Source: Actinoalloteichus_B caeruleus | GTDB lineage: Bacteria; Actinomycetota; Actinomycetes; Mycobacteriales; Pseudonocardiaceae | Assembly (NCBI RefSeq): GCF_000718005.1 | Contig: NZ_JODV01000001.1 | Length of the DNA: 64,000 nt | Direction: 5' to 3' (one strand) | Shown: positions 29,001 through 37,120 of the stretch, piece after piece | How positions within the stretch are numbered: position 1 is the first letter of the stretch | How the letters are laid out: every line of letters starts with the position of its first letter | Notes under the pieces: generated by a model | What the model saw: only the letters and a program-made list of their open reading frames with translations | The model's database searches: none | What the model was told of the DNA's origin: nothing | Translations under genes and position numbers: made by a program

Positions 29001-29735
29001 GCGCACCGACTCGGTGATCAGCAGCTCCCGGCAGGGCGGGGCGGTGAGCTCGGGGCGCTGTTCTGGCAGCGAGCGCTGGTCCGCGACGGAGAACGGGCGG
29101 ATCTCGCTGACCTCGTCGCCCCAGAACTCGACGCGCAGCGGGTGTTCCTCGGTGGGTGGGAACACGTCGAGGATGCCGCCCCGCACGGCGAACTCGCCGC
29201 GCTTCTCGACCATGTCGACCCGGCTGTAGGCGAGGCCCGCCAGGGAGACCAGCTGTTCCTCGAAGTCGTGGTCCTCCCCGACCCGGAGGCGGACTGGGCG
29301 CAGTTCACCGAGGTTGGGCGCCAACGGCTGGATGAGGCTGCGGATGGTCGCCACCACCACCCTCGGCGCGCCGGCCGTGGACTCCTCGGGGTGGGCGAGC
29401 CTGCGGAGGATCGCCAACCGGGCCCCGACGGTGTCGGCCCGGGGGGACAGCCGTTCGTGCGGCAGGGTCTCCCAGGACGGCAGGTGCGCCACGGACTCGG
29501 CCCCGAGCAGGTCGGAGAGCACCGCGGTGCTCTCCTCGGCCTCCCGGCCCGTGGTGGTGACCAGCAGGACCGGCCGCTTGGCGCCGTCGTCGGCGGCCAG
29601 CGCTCCCGCGACCAGCGGTCGCAGGGCAGCCGGCCCCTGGAGGCGCAACGCCGGTGTGCCGGCGGACTGGACGACGTCCCGGAACCCGGCGTCGGCCAGG
29701 ATGGTGGTGAGCAGACCAGCGAGTGGACCGGGCAC
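26100..29735 (-). CDS. mfd: Transcription-repair coupling factor Mfd
   Basis: About 1211 residues. Mfd removes RNA polymerase stalled at lesions and recruits UvrA. N-terminal UvrB-like module (LPSWETLPHERLSP, RGGILDVFPP), RNA polymerase-interacting domain around PGDHVVHEKHGIGRY, then the RecG-like helicase: Walker A CGDVGYGKTEIA, IVDEEQRFGV (DEEQ box), SATPIPRTLEMS, and QLRGRVGRGRERGYAY (motif VI), ending with the TRCF C-terminal domain. Start: GTG 29735 has GAGGGG nine bases upstream and gives PGPLAGLL at the N-terminus, as in relatives; ATG 29744 is an alternative. Convergence with mazG order is conserved. Confidence 0.96.
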   Translation of the reverse strand: MPGPLAGLLTTILADAGFRDVVQSAGTPALRLQGPAALRPLVAGALAADDGAKRPVLLVTTTGREAEESTAVLSDLLGAESVAHLPSWETLPHERLSPRADTVGARLAILRRLAHPEESTAGAPRVVVATIRSLIQPLAPNLGELRPVRLRVGEDHDFEEQLVSLAGLAYSRVDMVEKRGEFAVRGGILDVFPPTEEHPLRVEFWGDEVSEIRPFSVADQRSLPEQRPELTAPPCRELLITESVRQRAAALAEEHRGDADLAEMLEKISGGVPCEGMEALIPALCEGELQLLPDLFPPDTHVVLADPEKIRSRAADLVRTGQEFLEASWNAAGAGGSAPIDLGASAYRDLNEIAEHTRESGRPWWTLSQLRVDEELESDYRGADPVEEGRPLRLDVRPVDSYRGELDRAFADLRAHASAGGAAVLTFPGTGTAQRAAAQLREAEVPVRLAVDGLPEPPAPGVVTVTRASFEDGFVTGENGLVLLTEADLTGGRGGTSTRDMRRMPSRRRNAVDPLALKPGDHVVHEKHGIGRYVQMSQRTVAGATREYLVLEYASSKRGQPGDRLFVPTDQLDEVSRYVGGELPTLNKLGGSDWAKTKSRARKAVREIAAELVQLYAARQSAPGHAFNEDTPWQRELEDAFPYTETPDQLAAIDEVKQDMRRAVPMDRVICGDVGYGKTEIAVRAAFKAVQDGKQVVVLVPTTLLAQQHLNTFVERMRSFPVTIKGLSRFTDALDSEQVIAGLADGSVDIVIGTHRLLQTGIRYRDLGLVIVDEEQRFGVEHKEHIKALRTHVDVLTMSATPIPRTLEMSLAGIREMSTILTPPEERHPVLTYVGHYDDKQVGAAIRRELLREGQVFYVHNRVSTIEKAARRIRELVPEARVVTAHGQMGEDRLEKIINGFWEREYDVLVCTTIVETGLDISNANTLLVERGDLLGLSQLHQLRGRVGRGRERGYAYFLYPPEQALTETAHDRLATIAQNSELGSGMAVATKDLEIRGAGNILGAEQSGHIAGVGFDLYVRLVGEAVAAFRRGSGIDGVGEEEPELPEVRIDLPVTAHLPHDYVPGERLRLEAYRKIAEAADAEALDAVRAELVDRYGRPPVEVEHLMAVAAFRQLCRDRGVSEVTLQGSSVRFAPMELRDSQLVRLRRLHPKATHKAAVRTVSVPRPTEGPAGGRLGAPPLRDLPLLAWCEQFLISMTEPRTAASTTGTS

Positions 29736-29977
29736 GGCGCACATCCCCTCGGCAACGCAGGACACACCCCTGCCCGGGACGAGTCACGCCCGGGAGGGGT
29801 CTCCTGGACAGCGTACGACCGGTGCGCGTAGCCGGCGACGGGCGGGGCGTCCGTCACCGTGCGGTCCTCCTCACCCCACGGACCCGCGCCGGTGGCGGTC
29901 GCGTTCGTTCGATCTTCCGGGTGAAGAACCGCCCGGTCGGGGTTTACCGGGGAGCGCGGTGTGCGCAGTCTGGGGCG

Positions 29978-31201
29978 ATGGGGATCTTCGCGAGGAACGT
30001 CCGGGTCGGCGTCGGGGTGTTGGGAGCCGGGACGCTCCTGGTGGTCACCGCCTGCGGCGGTGAGGACGCCACGGGCCACCGGCCCGACGGTTCACCGCCG
30101 CCGAGCGGGCCGCCGCCGGCCGGCCTGGAGGTGCGGGAGGTCGCGGGCGGGCTGGAACACGGGTGGGGAGTGGGTTTCCTCCCCGAGGGCGGCCTGCTCG
30201 TCACCGAACGCCCCGGCCGGTTGACCCTGGTGTCCGGTACCGAACCGGACGCGACGACCACCGAGGTGGACGCCGACCTCTCCGACGTGTTCGTCGAGGG
30301 CGAGGGCGGGCTGATGGACCTGGTGGTGCACGAGGACTTCGCCGAGACGCGGCGCTTCACCACCTGCCAGACCCACCAGGACGCCGACGGCACGCCGGTG
30401 GACGTGCGCCTGGTGACCTGGCGGCTCGACGATGACGGTGGCAGCGCCGACCGGGTGGCCGACCCGCTGCTCCACGGCCTGCCGATCAGCGACAGCGGCC
30501 GGCACTCGGGGTGCCGGCTCGCGCTGGACGGCACCGGCGCGCTGCTGGTCGGGACGGGCGACGCCGCACGTCCCGACACCTCCCAGGACCTGACCAGCCT
30601 CGGGGGCAAGGTGCTCCGCCTCGACCTGGCGACCGGGGGGCCCGCCGAGGGCAACCCCTTCGCCGACGCCGACGACGCCGCGCGACGCCTCGTCCTCACC
30701 TACGGGCACCGCAACGTGCAGGGGGTGGCTCCGAGGCCGGGCGGGGACCAGGTCCTCGTCGCCGAGCACGGTCCGGACGTCGACGACGAGGTGAACCTCC
30801 TCGAACCGGGTGCGAACTACGGGTGGGACCCCTCGCGGGGCGGAGCGACGGAGGACTACGACGAGAGCGTCCCCATGACCGACCGGGAACGCTTCCCGGA
30901 CGCGGTACCCGCCGCGTGGAGCAGCGGGCCGACGACGGAGGCGCTGTGCGACGCGGTGTTCCTCCACGGGGAGCAGTGGGGTCCCTTCGACGGCATGGTC
31001 GCGGTGACCGCCCTGCGGGGCAGCAAGCTGCTGCTGTTCGAGCTGGACGAGGCCGGGGCCGTGACCGGGATGACCGTTCCCCCGGAGCTGGACGGCACCC
31101 ACGGCCGGCTGCGCGCGGCCGACCTCGGCCCGGACGGAGCGCTCTACCTGACCACCTCCAACGGGGAGGACGACCAGGTGTTGCGGGTCAGCCCGGCCTG
31201 A
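29978..31201 (+). CDS. Glucose/sorbosone dehydrogenase-like lipoprotein
   Basis: 407 residues: lipoprotein signal GAGTLLVVTAC, a Pro-rich spacer, then a six-bladed propeller of the GSDH (soluble PQQ glucose dehydrogenase) family. Visible: GWGVGFLPEGGLLVTERPGRL, GTGDAARPDTSQDL, GGKVLRLDLATG, YGHRNVQGVAPRP, EHGPDVDDEVNLL and GANYGWD. Members oxidise aldose sugars with PQQ, but many actinobacterial ones are uncharacterised and PQQ synthesis genes are not in the window. The ATG at 29978 has GGGG close upstream. Monocistronic, divergent from mfd. Confidence 0.85.
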   Translation: MGIFARNVRVGVGVLGAGTLLVVTACGGEDATGHRPDGSPPPSGPPPAGLEVREVAGGLEHGWGVGFLPEGGLLVTERPGRLTLVSGTEPDATTTEVDADLSDVFVEGEGGLMDLVVHEDFAETRRFTTCQTHQDADGTPVDVRLVTWRLDDDGGSADRVADPLLHGLPISDSGRHSGCRLALDGTGALLVGTGDAARPDTSQDLTSLGGKVLRLDLATGGPAEGNPFADADDAARRLVLTYGHRNVQGVAPRPGGDQVLVAEHGPDVDDEVNLLEPGANYGWDPSRGGATEDYDESVPMTDRERFPDAVPAAWSSGPTTEALCDAVFLHGEQWGPFDGMVAVTALRGSKLLLFELDEAGAVTGMTVPPELDGTHGRLRAADLGPDGALYLTTSNGEDDQVLRVSPA

Positions 31202-31219
31202 GCCCGGGGGCGGAGCCGC

Positions 31220-31239
31220 CGGACACGGGCAGGTGTCCG
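31220..31239 (+). terminator. Hairpin after the GSDH-like gene
   Basis: CGGACAC (31220-31226) pairs with GTGTCCG (31233-31239), six-base loop, 18 bases after the stop codon. Confidence 0.5.
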
Positions 31240-31461
31240 TCATCGGCGCGTCGGCGACGTCCCCGCCCGGCGCCACCCCCAGGAGCGGCGGAGAAGGGGG
31301 CAGACGGGAGCGGCACGACGGCGGCCACGCGGAGCGGGGGTGAGGGGCGGGGGTCGGGCGGGTGCCAGGAGACCGGCGTCGAACCCGCCCGACCGACCCC
31401 GAGGCCGACGCGGGGCGCTGGCACGGCCGCCCCGCGCCGGGTTCCCGGTTCGCCCGGCCCC

Positions 31462-31512
31462 CGCGAGCCTCTCGGCACCGCGAGCCGCCTGGCACCGCGA
31501 GCCGCCCGGCAC
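31462..31512. repeat. Three tandem 17-bp units in an otherwise empty convergent region
   Basis: Units start at 31462, 31479 and 31496: CGCGAGCCKCCYGGCAC-like, followed by a partial fourth copy CGCGGGA. They lie in the ~340-base gap (31240-31579) between the GSDH-like gene and the TetR gene, which otherwise shows no coding potential. Confidence 0.7.
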
Positions 31513-31579
31513 CGCGGGAGATCCTGGACGACGCGTCCGGTCGGCCGAGACGGGGACCCGCCCGCCGAACCCGTCGGGC

Positions 31580-32239
31580 TCAGCGCTCGGCCGGGGCCCG
31601 CTCGTCGGCGGTGCGCATCGAGGGGTGCAGTTCCAGGTGGGACAGCCCGTTCCACGCCAGGTTGACCAGGTGCGCGGCCACCTCCTCCTTGGGAGGCCGC
31701 TGCACCTCCAACCACCACTGACCGGTCAACGCGACCATGCCGACCAGGGCCTGGCTGTACAGGGCGGCCAGCGCCGGGTCGTACCCGCGCGCGGCGAACT
31801 GCTGGCCGAAGATGTTCTCGACCTGGCTGGCGATGTCGTTGAGCAGGCTGGAGAAGGTGCCGGTGGCGCTCGCGACCGGGGAGTCCCGGACCAGGATGCG
31901 GAACCCGTCCGTCGAGTCCTCGATGTAGTCCAGGAGCGCCCGCGCGGCCTGTTCGAGGAGTTCCCGGGGATGACCGGCGGACAACGCGGAGATGATCCGG
32001 TCGAGCAGGACCTCCATCTCGCGGTCGACGACGACCGCGTAGATGCCCTCCTTGCCGCCGAAGTGCTCGTACACCACCGGCTTGCTCACCCCGGCGCGGT
32101 GCGCGATCTCCTCGATCGAGGCCGCGTCGAAGCCGCGTTCGGCGAACAACGCGCGGCCGATGTCGAGCAGTTGCCGCCGCCGTTCCTTGCCCGTCATCCG
32201 AACCCGTTTGGAGACCTTCCGAGTTCTGGCGTCCGTCAC
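31580..32239 (-). CDS. TetR/AcrR family regulator
   Basis: About 219 residues. N-terminal helix-turn-helix: ERRRQLLDIGRALFAERGF, then EEIAHRAGVSKPVVYEHFGGKEGIY, the recognition helix; the C-terminal half (ILVRDSPVASATGTFSSLLND...) is the ligand domain, with HPRELLEQAARALLDYIEDS. Its place next to mfd and glmU matches Rv1019 of M. tuberculosis. The desaturase gene upstream is in the same orientation, and a perfect 28-bp palindrome before that gene is a plausible operator for this protein. GTG 32239 is chosen (GGGGG seven bases upstream); GTG 32272 is possible. Confidence 0.88.
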   Translation of the reverse strand: MTDARTRKVSKRVRMTGKERRRQLLDIGRALFAERGFDAASIEEIAHRAGVSKPVVYEHFGGKEGIYAVVVDREMEVLLDRIISALSAGHPRELLEQAARALLDYIEDSTDGFRILVRDSPVASATGTFSSLLNDIASQVENIFGQQFAARGYDPALAALYSQALVGMVALTGQWWLEVQRPPKEEVAAHLVNLAWNGLSHLELHPSMRTADERAPAER

Positions 32240-32393
32240 GGCCTGCCCCCGCTCTCGCCGTCGCACCGCCACCCCCGGAGCCTAGGGCCGATCACCCGCC
32301 CCGAGAAGCGGGGGCTCCGCGCCGAGCTTCGACGCGGAGCCTTTGACCGATTCGCCGTGTTCCCCTGCCTCGTGTCCGCCGAGGACCCGGATG

Positions 32394-33350
32394 TCACTCC
32401 TCGTTCGCGCTGATCCTGGCGAGCCGCCCCGGCGTGGGCCAGCGCACCTTCGTCGCCCAGCCCACCTTCTCGAAGAACCAGATGACCCGGGCGGAGATGT
32501 CGATCTGACCCCGCTTGACGCCGTGGCGGGCGCACGTGGGATCGGCGTGGTGCAGGTTGTGCCACGACTCCCCGAAGGACAGGATCGCCAGCGGCCAGAA
32601 GTTCGCGGACTTGTCGCGGGCCTTGAACGGGCGCTCGCCGATCATGTGGCAGATCGAGTTCACCGACCACGTGACGTGGTGCAGGAAGGCCACCCGGACC
32701 AGACCGGCCCAGAAGAAGGCGGTCACCCCGCCCCACCAGGACCAGGTGATCAGCGCGCCCAGCACTGCGGGCAGCAGGAAGCTGATGATGGTCCAGAGCC
32801 AGAAGAGCTTCTGCACCCGCACGATGCGCCGTTCGGCGACCAGGTCCGGGGCGAAGCGGTCGGCGTTGGTGACCCCCGACTCGAACAGCCACCCCATGTG
32901 GGCGTGCCAGAAGCCCTTGGCGAGGGCGGCCGGGGAGGAGCCGAACAGCCAGGGCGAGTGCGGGTCGCCCTCCTTGTCGGAGTACGCGTGGTGCCGGCGG
33001 TGGTCCGCGACCCAGGTGATGACCGGGCCCTGGACGGCCATGCTGCCGGCGATGGCGAGACCGACCCGCAGCGGGCCGTTCGCCTTGAAGGAGCCGTGGG
33101 TGAAGTGCCGGTGGTACCCGACCGTGATGCCGAGTCCGGTGATCACGTAGAAGACGGCGGCCAGGCCGATGTCGACCCAGCTCAGCCCCCACCCCCACGC
33201 GAGGGGGACCGCCGCGATCAGCGCGGCGAACGGGACGAGGACGAACAGGTACACCGAGAACTGGGCCGCGGCGGAGCGCTCCCCCTGGAGCAGGGGCTTC
33301 GGTCCACGGTTCTCACCGGGCGGAGAGGCGGGTTCGAGGGTCGCTGTCAT
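32394..33350 (-). CDS. Acyl-CoA/acyl-lipid fatty acid desaturase
   Basis: 318-residue integral membrane di-iron desaturase. The three His boxes are present: HRHFTH (80-85), HRRHH (117-121) and WHNLHHADPT near residue 260, with hydrophobic helices FSVYLFVLVPFAALIAAVPL and others between. This is the stearoyl-CoA delta-9 type (DesA3/Ole1-like) that introduces a double bond with O2 and an electron donor. The last ~40 residues (DISARVIWFFEKVGWATKVRWP) are as in actinobacterial homologues. ATG 33350; AGGGG about ten bases upstream. A strong palindrome 61 bases upstream suggests repression by a TetR protein. Confidence 0.93.
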   Translation of the reverse strand: MTATLEPASPPGENRGPKPLLQGERSAAAQFSVYLFVLVPFAALIAAVPLAWGWGLSWVDIGLAAVFYVITGLGITVGYHRHFTHGSFKANGPLRVGLAIAGSMAVQGPVITWVADHRRHHAYSDKEGDPHSPWLFGSSPAALAKGFWHAHMGWLFESGVTNADRFAPDLVAERRIVRVQKLFWLWTIISFLLPAVLGALITWSWWGGVTAFFWAGLVRVAFLHHVTWSVNSICHMIGERPFKARDKSANFWPLAILSFGESWHNLHHADPTCARHGVKRGQIDISARVIWFFEKVGWATKVRWPTPGRLARISANEE

Positions 33351-33410
33351 CGGCGGCACACCCCTGTGGTCGCGAGCGGAGCTCGGGCGGACGGACCTAC
33401 GGCTACGGAA

Positions 33411-33438
33411 CCGTAACCTACGCCAGCGTAGGTTACGG
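33411..33438. promoter_or_regulatory. Perfect 28-bp palindrome, probable TetR operator
   Basis: Arms CCGTAACCTACGC (33411-33423) and GCGTAGGTTACGG (33426-33438) flank CA. It lies between the divergent desaturase (start 33350) and alpha/beta-hydrolase (start 33515) genes. Symmetric, AT-containing centre-flanked arms of this size are typical of TetR/FadR-type operators; the TetR gene at 31580-32239 is the obvious candidate. Confidence 0.75.
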
Positions 33439-33514
33439 GGGGACGTGAGGCCAGTGGGGGTGCGGCTGCCCGGAACCGGTAGGCGATCGGGGCCAGGGGG
33501 TGCATGATGCTGCG

Positions 33515-34831
33515 ATGCCAGAGGATGCGTCGCGCGCACAGCGCGCTTCGGACGGGAACGACATCCCCGCCCGGCCCCCCGCCGAACGACTCGGCGCCGG
33601 AACGTCCGAAGCTCCCGCCGCCCCGGCGACCACCTCCCCACGTCCTCCCGACGGGGAGCACGCGCATCCCACCGGGACCCGGAGCCGGGGTGCGCGCCGC
33701 GCGCGGAGCGGGCGGCGGCGCCGGGTGCTGTTCGTGTCGCTGGGCGCCGTGGTGGTGCTCGGCGTGACCGGCCTGCTCGGGGTGGGGTGGTACTACACGG
33801 AGGAGTTACTCACCCCCGTCCGCTACTCCGAGACCTACCCCGAGGTGGTGCGCGGCGCGGACGAGGGCAGCGTGCTGTTGGCGGACTCGCCGGCGGCCAG
33901 GTCGCCGGGAACCACGGGACTGTTCTGGTCGGAGGGCACCGCCCTGCTCGGCGACCCCACCCCCGCCGGTGACGGCCTGGTCGCACGGGAACTCGTCGCC
34001 GGCACGCCACCGGCGGCCGGGACCCCGGCACGTCTCGACCGGGAGGGCTGGCGGGACCCGGGCGGACTCGGCCTGGACTACCGGGAGGTCGCCGTGACCA
34101 CCGAGGTCGGGGAGGCCCCGGCCTGGCTGGTGCCCGCCGAGGACGCGGCCAGCACCTGGGCCGTCCTGGTGCACGGCCGGGGAGCGGACCGGGCGGAGGG
34201 GCTCCGCGTGCTGCCCACGCTCCAGGAGCTGGGCATCCCCGGGCTGCTCATCAGCTACCGCAACGACGAGATCGCCCCGGCCTCGGAGGACGGGCTCTAC
34301 CACCTGGGCCACTCCGAGTGGCGGGACGTCGTCTCGGCGATGGAGTTCGCCGTGGACGAGGGTGCGGAACGGATCGTGCTGGTCGGTTTCTCCATGGGCG
34401 GGGCCCTGGTGGGTCAGACCCTGGGGAACTCGGAGCTGGCCGAGCGGGTGGACGCGGTCGTGCTGGACGCCCCGGTCCTGAACTGGTCCACCACCCTGGA
34501 CCTGGAGGCGGACAACCGGGGCATGCCGAAGGTCTTCGGCCGCGTCGCCGAACTCGTGGCCGGGTGGCGGACGGGCCTGTCGTTCGCGGACCTGGACCTC
34601 CTCACCAACCCGCCGGAGCGGCGGCCGGCCACGCTGCTGCTGCACGGCGACGAGGACCTGACCGTGCCAGTGGGCGACTCGCGTGCGCTCGCGGCCGCGG
34701 CCGACTCCCTCGACTGGCCCGTGGAGTACCACGAGTTCCCCGGCGCCGAGCACGTCGCGTCGTGGAACCAGGACCGGGACAGGTACGAGGAGGTCGTGCG
34801 GGAGTTCCTGACCAGGACGACCGGGCGGTGA
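33515..34831 (+). CDS. Membrane-anchored alpha/beta hydrolase
   Basis: 438 residues. A ~65-residue Pro/Ala/Arg-rich cytosolic tail precedes one transmembrane helix (VLFVSLGAVVVLGVTGLLGVGWYY), then an extracytoplasmic alpha/beta hydrolase: oxyanion region VLVHGRGADRAEG, nucleophile elbow GFSMGG with Ser293, acid Asp381 in HGDEDLTVP and His413 in GAEHVASW. Close in type to BAAT/dienelactone-like hydrolases; substrate unknown. Start is ambiguous: ATG 33515 or GTG 33500, neither with a well-spaced SD. It shares its promoter region and the palindrome with the desaturase, so a lipid-related substrate is an attractive guess. Confidence 0.85.
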   Translation: MPEDASRAQRASDGNDIPARPPAERLGAGTSEAPAAPATTSPRPPDGEHAHPTGTRSRGARRARSGRRRRVLFVSLGAVVVLGVTGLLGVGWYYTEELLTPVRYSETYPEVVRGADEGSVLLADSPAARSPGTTGLFWSEGTALLGDPTPAGDGLVARELVAGTPPAAGTPARLDREGWRDPGGLGLDYREVAVTTEVGEAPAWLVPAEDAASTWAVLVHGRGADRAEGLRVLPTLQELGIPGLLISYRNDEIAPASEDGLYHLGHSEWRDVVSAMEFAVDEGAERIVLVGFSMGGALVGQTLGNSELAERVDAVVLDAPVLNWSTTLDLEADNRGMPKVFGRVAELVAGWRTGLSFADLDLLTNPPERRPATLLLHGDEDLTVPVGDSRALAAAADSLDWPVEYHEFPGAEHVASWNQDRDRYEEVVREFLTRTTGR

Positions 34832-35040
34832 CACCCGGGCGGTGGGACGACATCCTCCCGGCGGGGTGGACGCGGGGGAAATCCCGCGCACGGCGGGGGA
34901 ACGGGCCGGTGACCCCCACGCGACCCCGCCCGCACGGGTAGGGTCGCACCCTCGACAACGATGGTGGTGGTGGCCACCATCACCCGTGATGTCGGGACGT
35001 GTCACCATGTCCTGGCACGACGGTCACGGCTGTCGGGCGA

Positions 35041-35111
35041 TCCGCCGTGGTGTAAAGGCAGCACCTCGGATTTTGGTTCCGATGGTCCAGGTTCGAATCC
35101 TGGCGGCGGAG
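35041..35111 (+). tRNA. tRNA-Gln (anticodon UUG)
   Basis: Acceptor arm TCCGCCG (35041-35047) pairs with CGGCGGA (35104-35110), discriminator G; anticodon arm TCGGA-TTTTGGT-TCCGA gives anticodon TTG, reading CAA/CAG; T arm CCAGG-TTCGAAT-CCTGG is canonical. CCA is not encoded. The position upstream of glmU agrees with actinobacterial order. Confidence 0.95.
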
Positions 35112-35193
35112 CGGTGAGGCCAGTGCCCTGCCGAGCGGGTTCGGGGTCGACGTTCGGACGAGCGGCCGCAGGGGCCGTGGGGGGTGTGCACAG

Positions 35194-36909
35194 CTGCACG
35201 AGGAGACCGCCGGTCAGCAGGAGGCACCCGTACTCGGGGAGCTCTCTGACGCGTGGCTGGTCGCCAGGGCGCACGAACTGATCGCCACCTCCCAGATCAG
35301 CGAACGCAACGTCCGGCTGGACGTCGCCGACGAGGTCGAGGACCTCCTCGCCGAGGCACAGCGCCGGGGCGAGCCCAGCCTGATCGCCCAGATGCTGCGC
35401 GCGGCCTCCGTCGTGCGGCTCGTGACGAAGGGCCACGAGGACCGCGCCGTCCCCCTGCTGGACGAACTCGTCGCCCACACCCGCCGCCACGGGCTGCTCG
35501 CCCTGGAGGCCGACGCCCACGCGCTGCGGGGCCGCGCCTCACTCGCCTTCGGTGAGGAGGACGCCGCGTTGACCGAGGCGGCCGTCGCCATGGCGATGCT
35601 CGACGAGAAGCTGAGCCCCGATCCGCTGATGGACCGCCGCACGTGGCAGCGGCTGCTGTCGACCGCGCTGTCCGACGTCGCCCTCGTGCTCACCCAACTC
35701 GGCGTGTACGAGCTCGCCGACGAGGTGATGGCCAGGGCCCACGAGCACATCCGCAGCAGCGGCGGACCGCACCACATCTCCGTGCACCTGATCAACCGGA
35801 CCAGGATGCTGCTGGGCTGGGGCCTGCGGCTGGAACGGGCCAACCGGTACGAGGAGGCCACCGACCGCTACGCCCTGGCCTCGGCGATCGCGGTGTCCGT
35901 CGAGGGGCCGTGGCGGGACTCGTTGCACCCGCGCGCCCGGGAGCGACCGGCCGCGGAACAGGTACCGGTGGTCGGTGCCGCGCACGCCCTCGCCCGCCCC
36001 TCCCCCGACCACGTCGAACCCCTCCGCCTCCTGCACGAACGCTGCCGCTACCCCCGCGAACTGATCATCGTCTCCCTCGCCCTCTGCCGCTGCCTTGAGG
36101 CCGACGGCCGGGAGGCGGAGGCGTTGGAGGTGCTGGCCCAGGCCCGGGAGGAGGTCAGCAGCGACCCGAACGAACCACCACTGTGGCTCTCGCTGGCCCG
36201 CGAGTTCGCGCGCCTGTGCGGCCCGGAGGACGGGGAGGCGGCCACCCTCGCGCTCGAGCAGTACAACGCGGCGTTGGAGGACGAGCTGTGGACGCTGCGG
36301 GAGACCCGGCTCGGCACCCTCCAGACCCGCCGGGAACACGAGAGGCTGACCCGCAAGCACGGCGCGATGGCGCGGCAGGCGCTCCAGGACCCCCTGACCG
36401 GGCTGGCGAACAGGAGGGCGCTGGACGAGGAACTGGACTCCCTCATCCGCACTCCCCAGGCCTACCCGCTGGCGGTGGCGCTGTGCGACCTCGACGGCTT
36501 CAAGGGGGTCAACGACCGGTGTTCGCACGCCGAGGGGGACGACGTGCTGCGCGTGGTGGCCAGCACGCTGCGCGACGCGTTGCGGGCCGACGACACCGTC
36601 GCCCGCTACGGCGGCGACGAGTTCGTGGTCCTGCTGCCCGGTTCCACCCTGGAGGAGGCGGAGATCGCGCTCAACCGCGCCGTGCGCGCCGTCGCCGCGC
36701 TGCCCCACGACCTCTCGCGGGGGGTGACGCTGTCCATCGGCGTCGTCGCCACCGGGGACCAGGAGAGCGGCGGGCAGGTCCTGGCCAGGGCCGACTCGGC
36801 CATGTACCAGGCCAAGCGCGGTGGTGGCAGCCAGGTGTTCACCGCCGGGCCCACCGGTGAGTCGGTGAGCGAGCTGACCACCGAACTGTGGGAACCCCCG
36901 AGCGGATGA
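35194..36909 (+). CDS. GGDEF diguanylate cyclase with TPR-like sensor region
   Basis: C-terminal GGDEF domain (about residues 395-550) with DPLTGLANRRALDEEL, CDLDGFKGVND and the intact catalytic GGDEF at 473-477; RADD (464-467) is a product-inhibition I-site, so active c-di-GMP synthesis with feedback is expected. The N-terminal ~380 residues are Ala/Leu-rich helices like a TPR solenoid, with no membrane segment. The first ATG is at 35392, but upstream codons clearly code (AWLVARAHELIATSQISERN, DVADEVEDLLAEAQ). No ATG, GTG or TTG occurs in that extension; CTG 35194, nine bases after GGGGGG, is my tentative start. A lost start codon or indel is the alternative. Confidence 0.8.
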   Translation: MHEETAGQQEAPVLGELSDAWLVARAHELIATSQISERNVRLDVADEVEDLLAEAQRRGEPSLIAQMLRAASVVRLVTKGHEDRAVPLLDELVAHTRRHGLLALEADAHALRGRASLAFGEEDAALTEAAVAMAMLDEKLSPDPLMDRRTWQRLLSTALSDVALVLTQLGVYELADEVMARAHEHIRSSGGPHHISVHLINRTRMLLGWGLRLERANRYEEATDRYALASAIAVSVEGPWRDSLHPRARERPAAEQVPVVGAAHALARPSPDHVEPLRLLHERCRYPRELIIVSLALCRCLEADGREAEALEVLAQAREEVSSDPNEPPLWLSLAREFARLCGPEDGEAATLALEQYNAALEDELWTLRETRLGTLQTRREHERLTRKHGAMARQALQDPLTGLANRRALDEELDSLIRTPQAYPLAVALCDLDGFKGVNDRCSHAEGDDVLRVVASTLRDALRADDTVARYGGDEFVVLLPGSTLEEAEIALNRAVRAVAALPHDLSRGVTLSIGVVATGDQESGGQVLARADSAMYQAKRGGGSQVFTAGPTGESVSELTTELWEPPSG

Positions 36910-37120
36910 GACGAGGACGTCCCCGTGCGCGGCGGCTGGTCGCCCCGCGTCCGGACCCACCAACAGCGGAGATCAACTCCGTGGGCCGTCGCGCGGCCCG
37001 GCCGGCGACCACCCCTTAGGATCAGGCACCCTGAAGGGCGAACGACCGTGGGTCCGCCGCGTCCCGGCCACCCCGGAGCCGCCGCCCGACCTCACGGAGA
37101 ACCGCGGAGGGAGATCCTCG

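Noticed and set aside
26097..29831. 1244-codon plus-strand frame opposite mfd
   Set aside because: Shadow of mfd; translation has no domain and includes the reverse complement of the helicase motifs.
31462..31512. Repeat considered as a CRISPR array
   Set aside because: Units are contiguous 17-mers with no spacers, and no cas genes are present.
34961..35281. Open frame running through the tRNA-Gln gene
   Set aside because: It overlaps a canonical tRNA and its translation has no similarity to known proteins.
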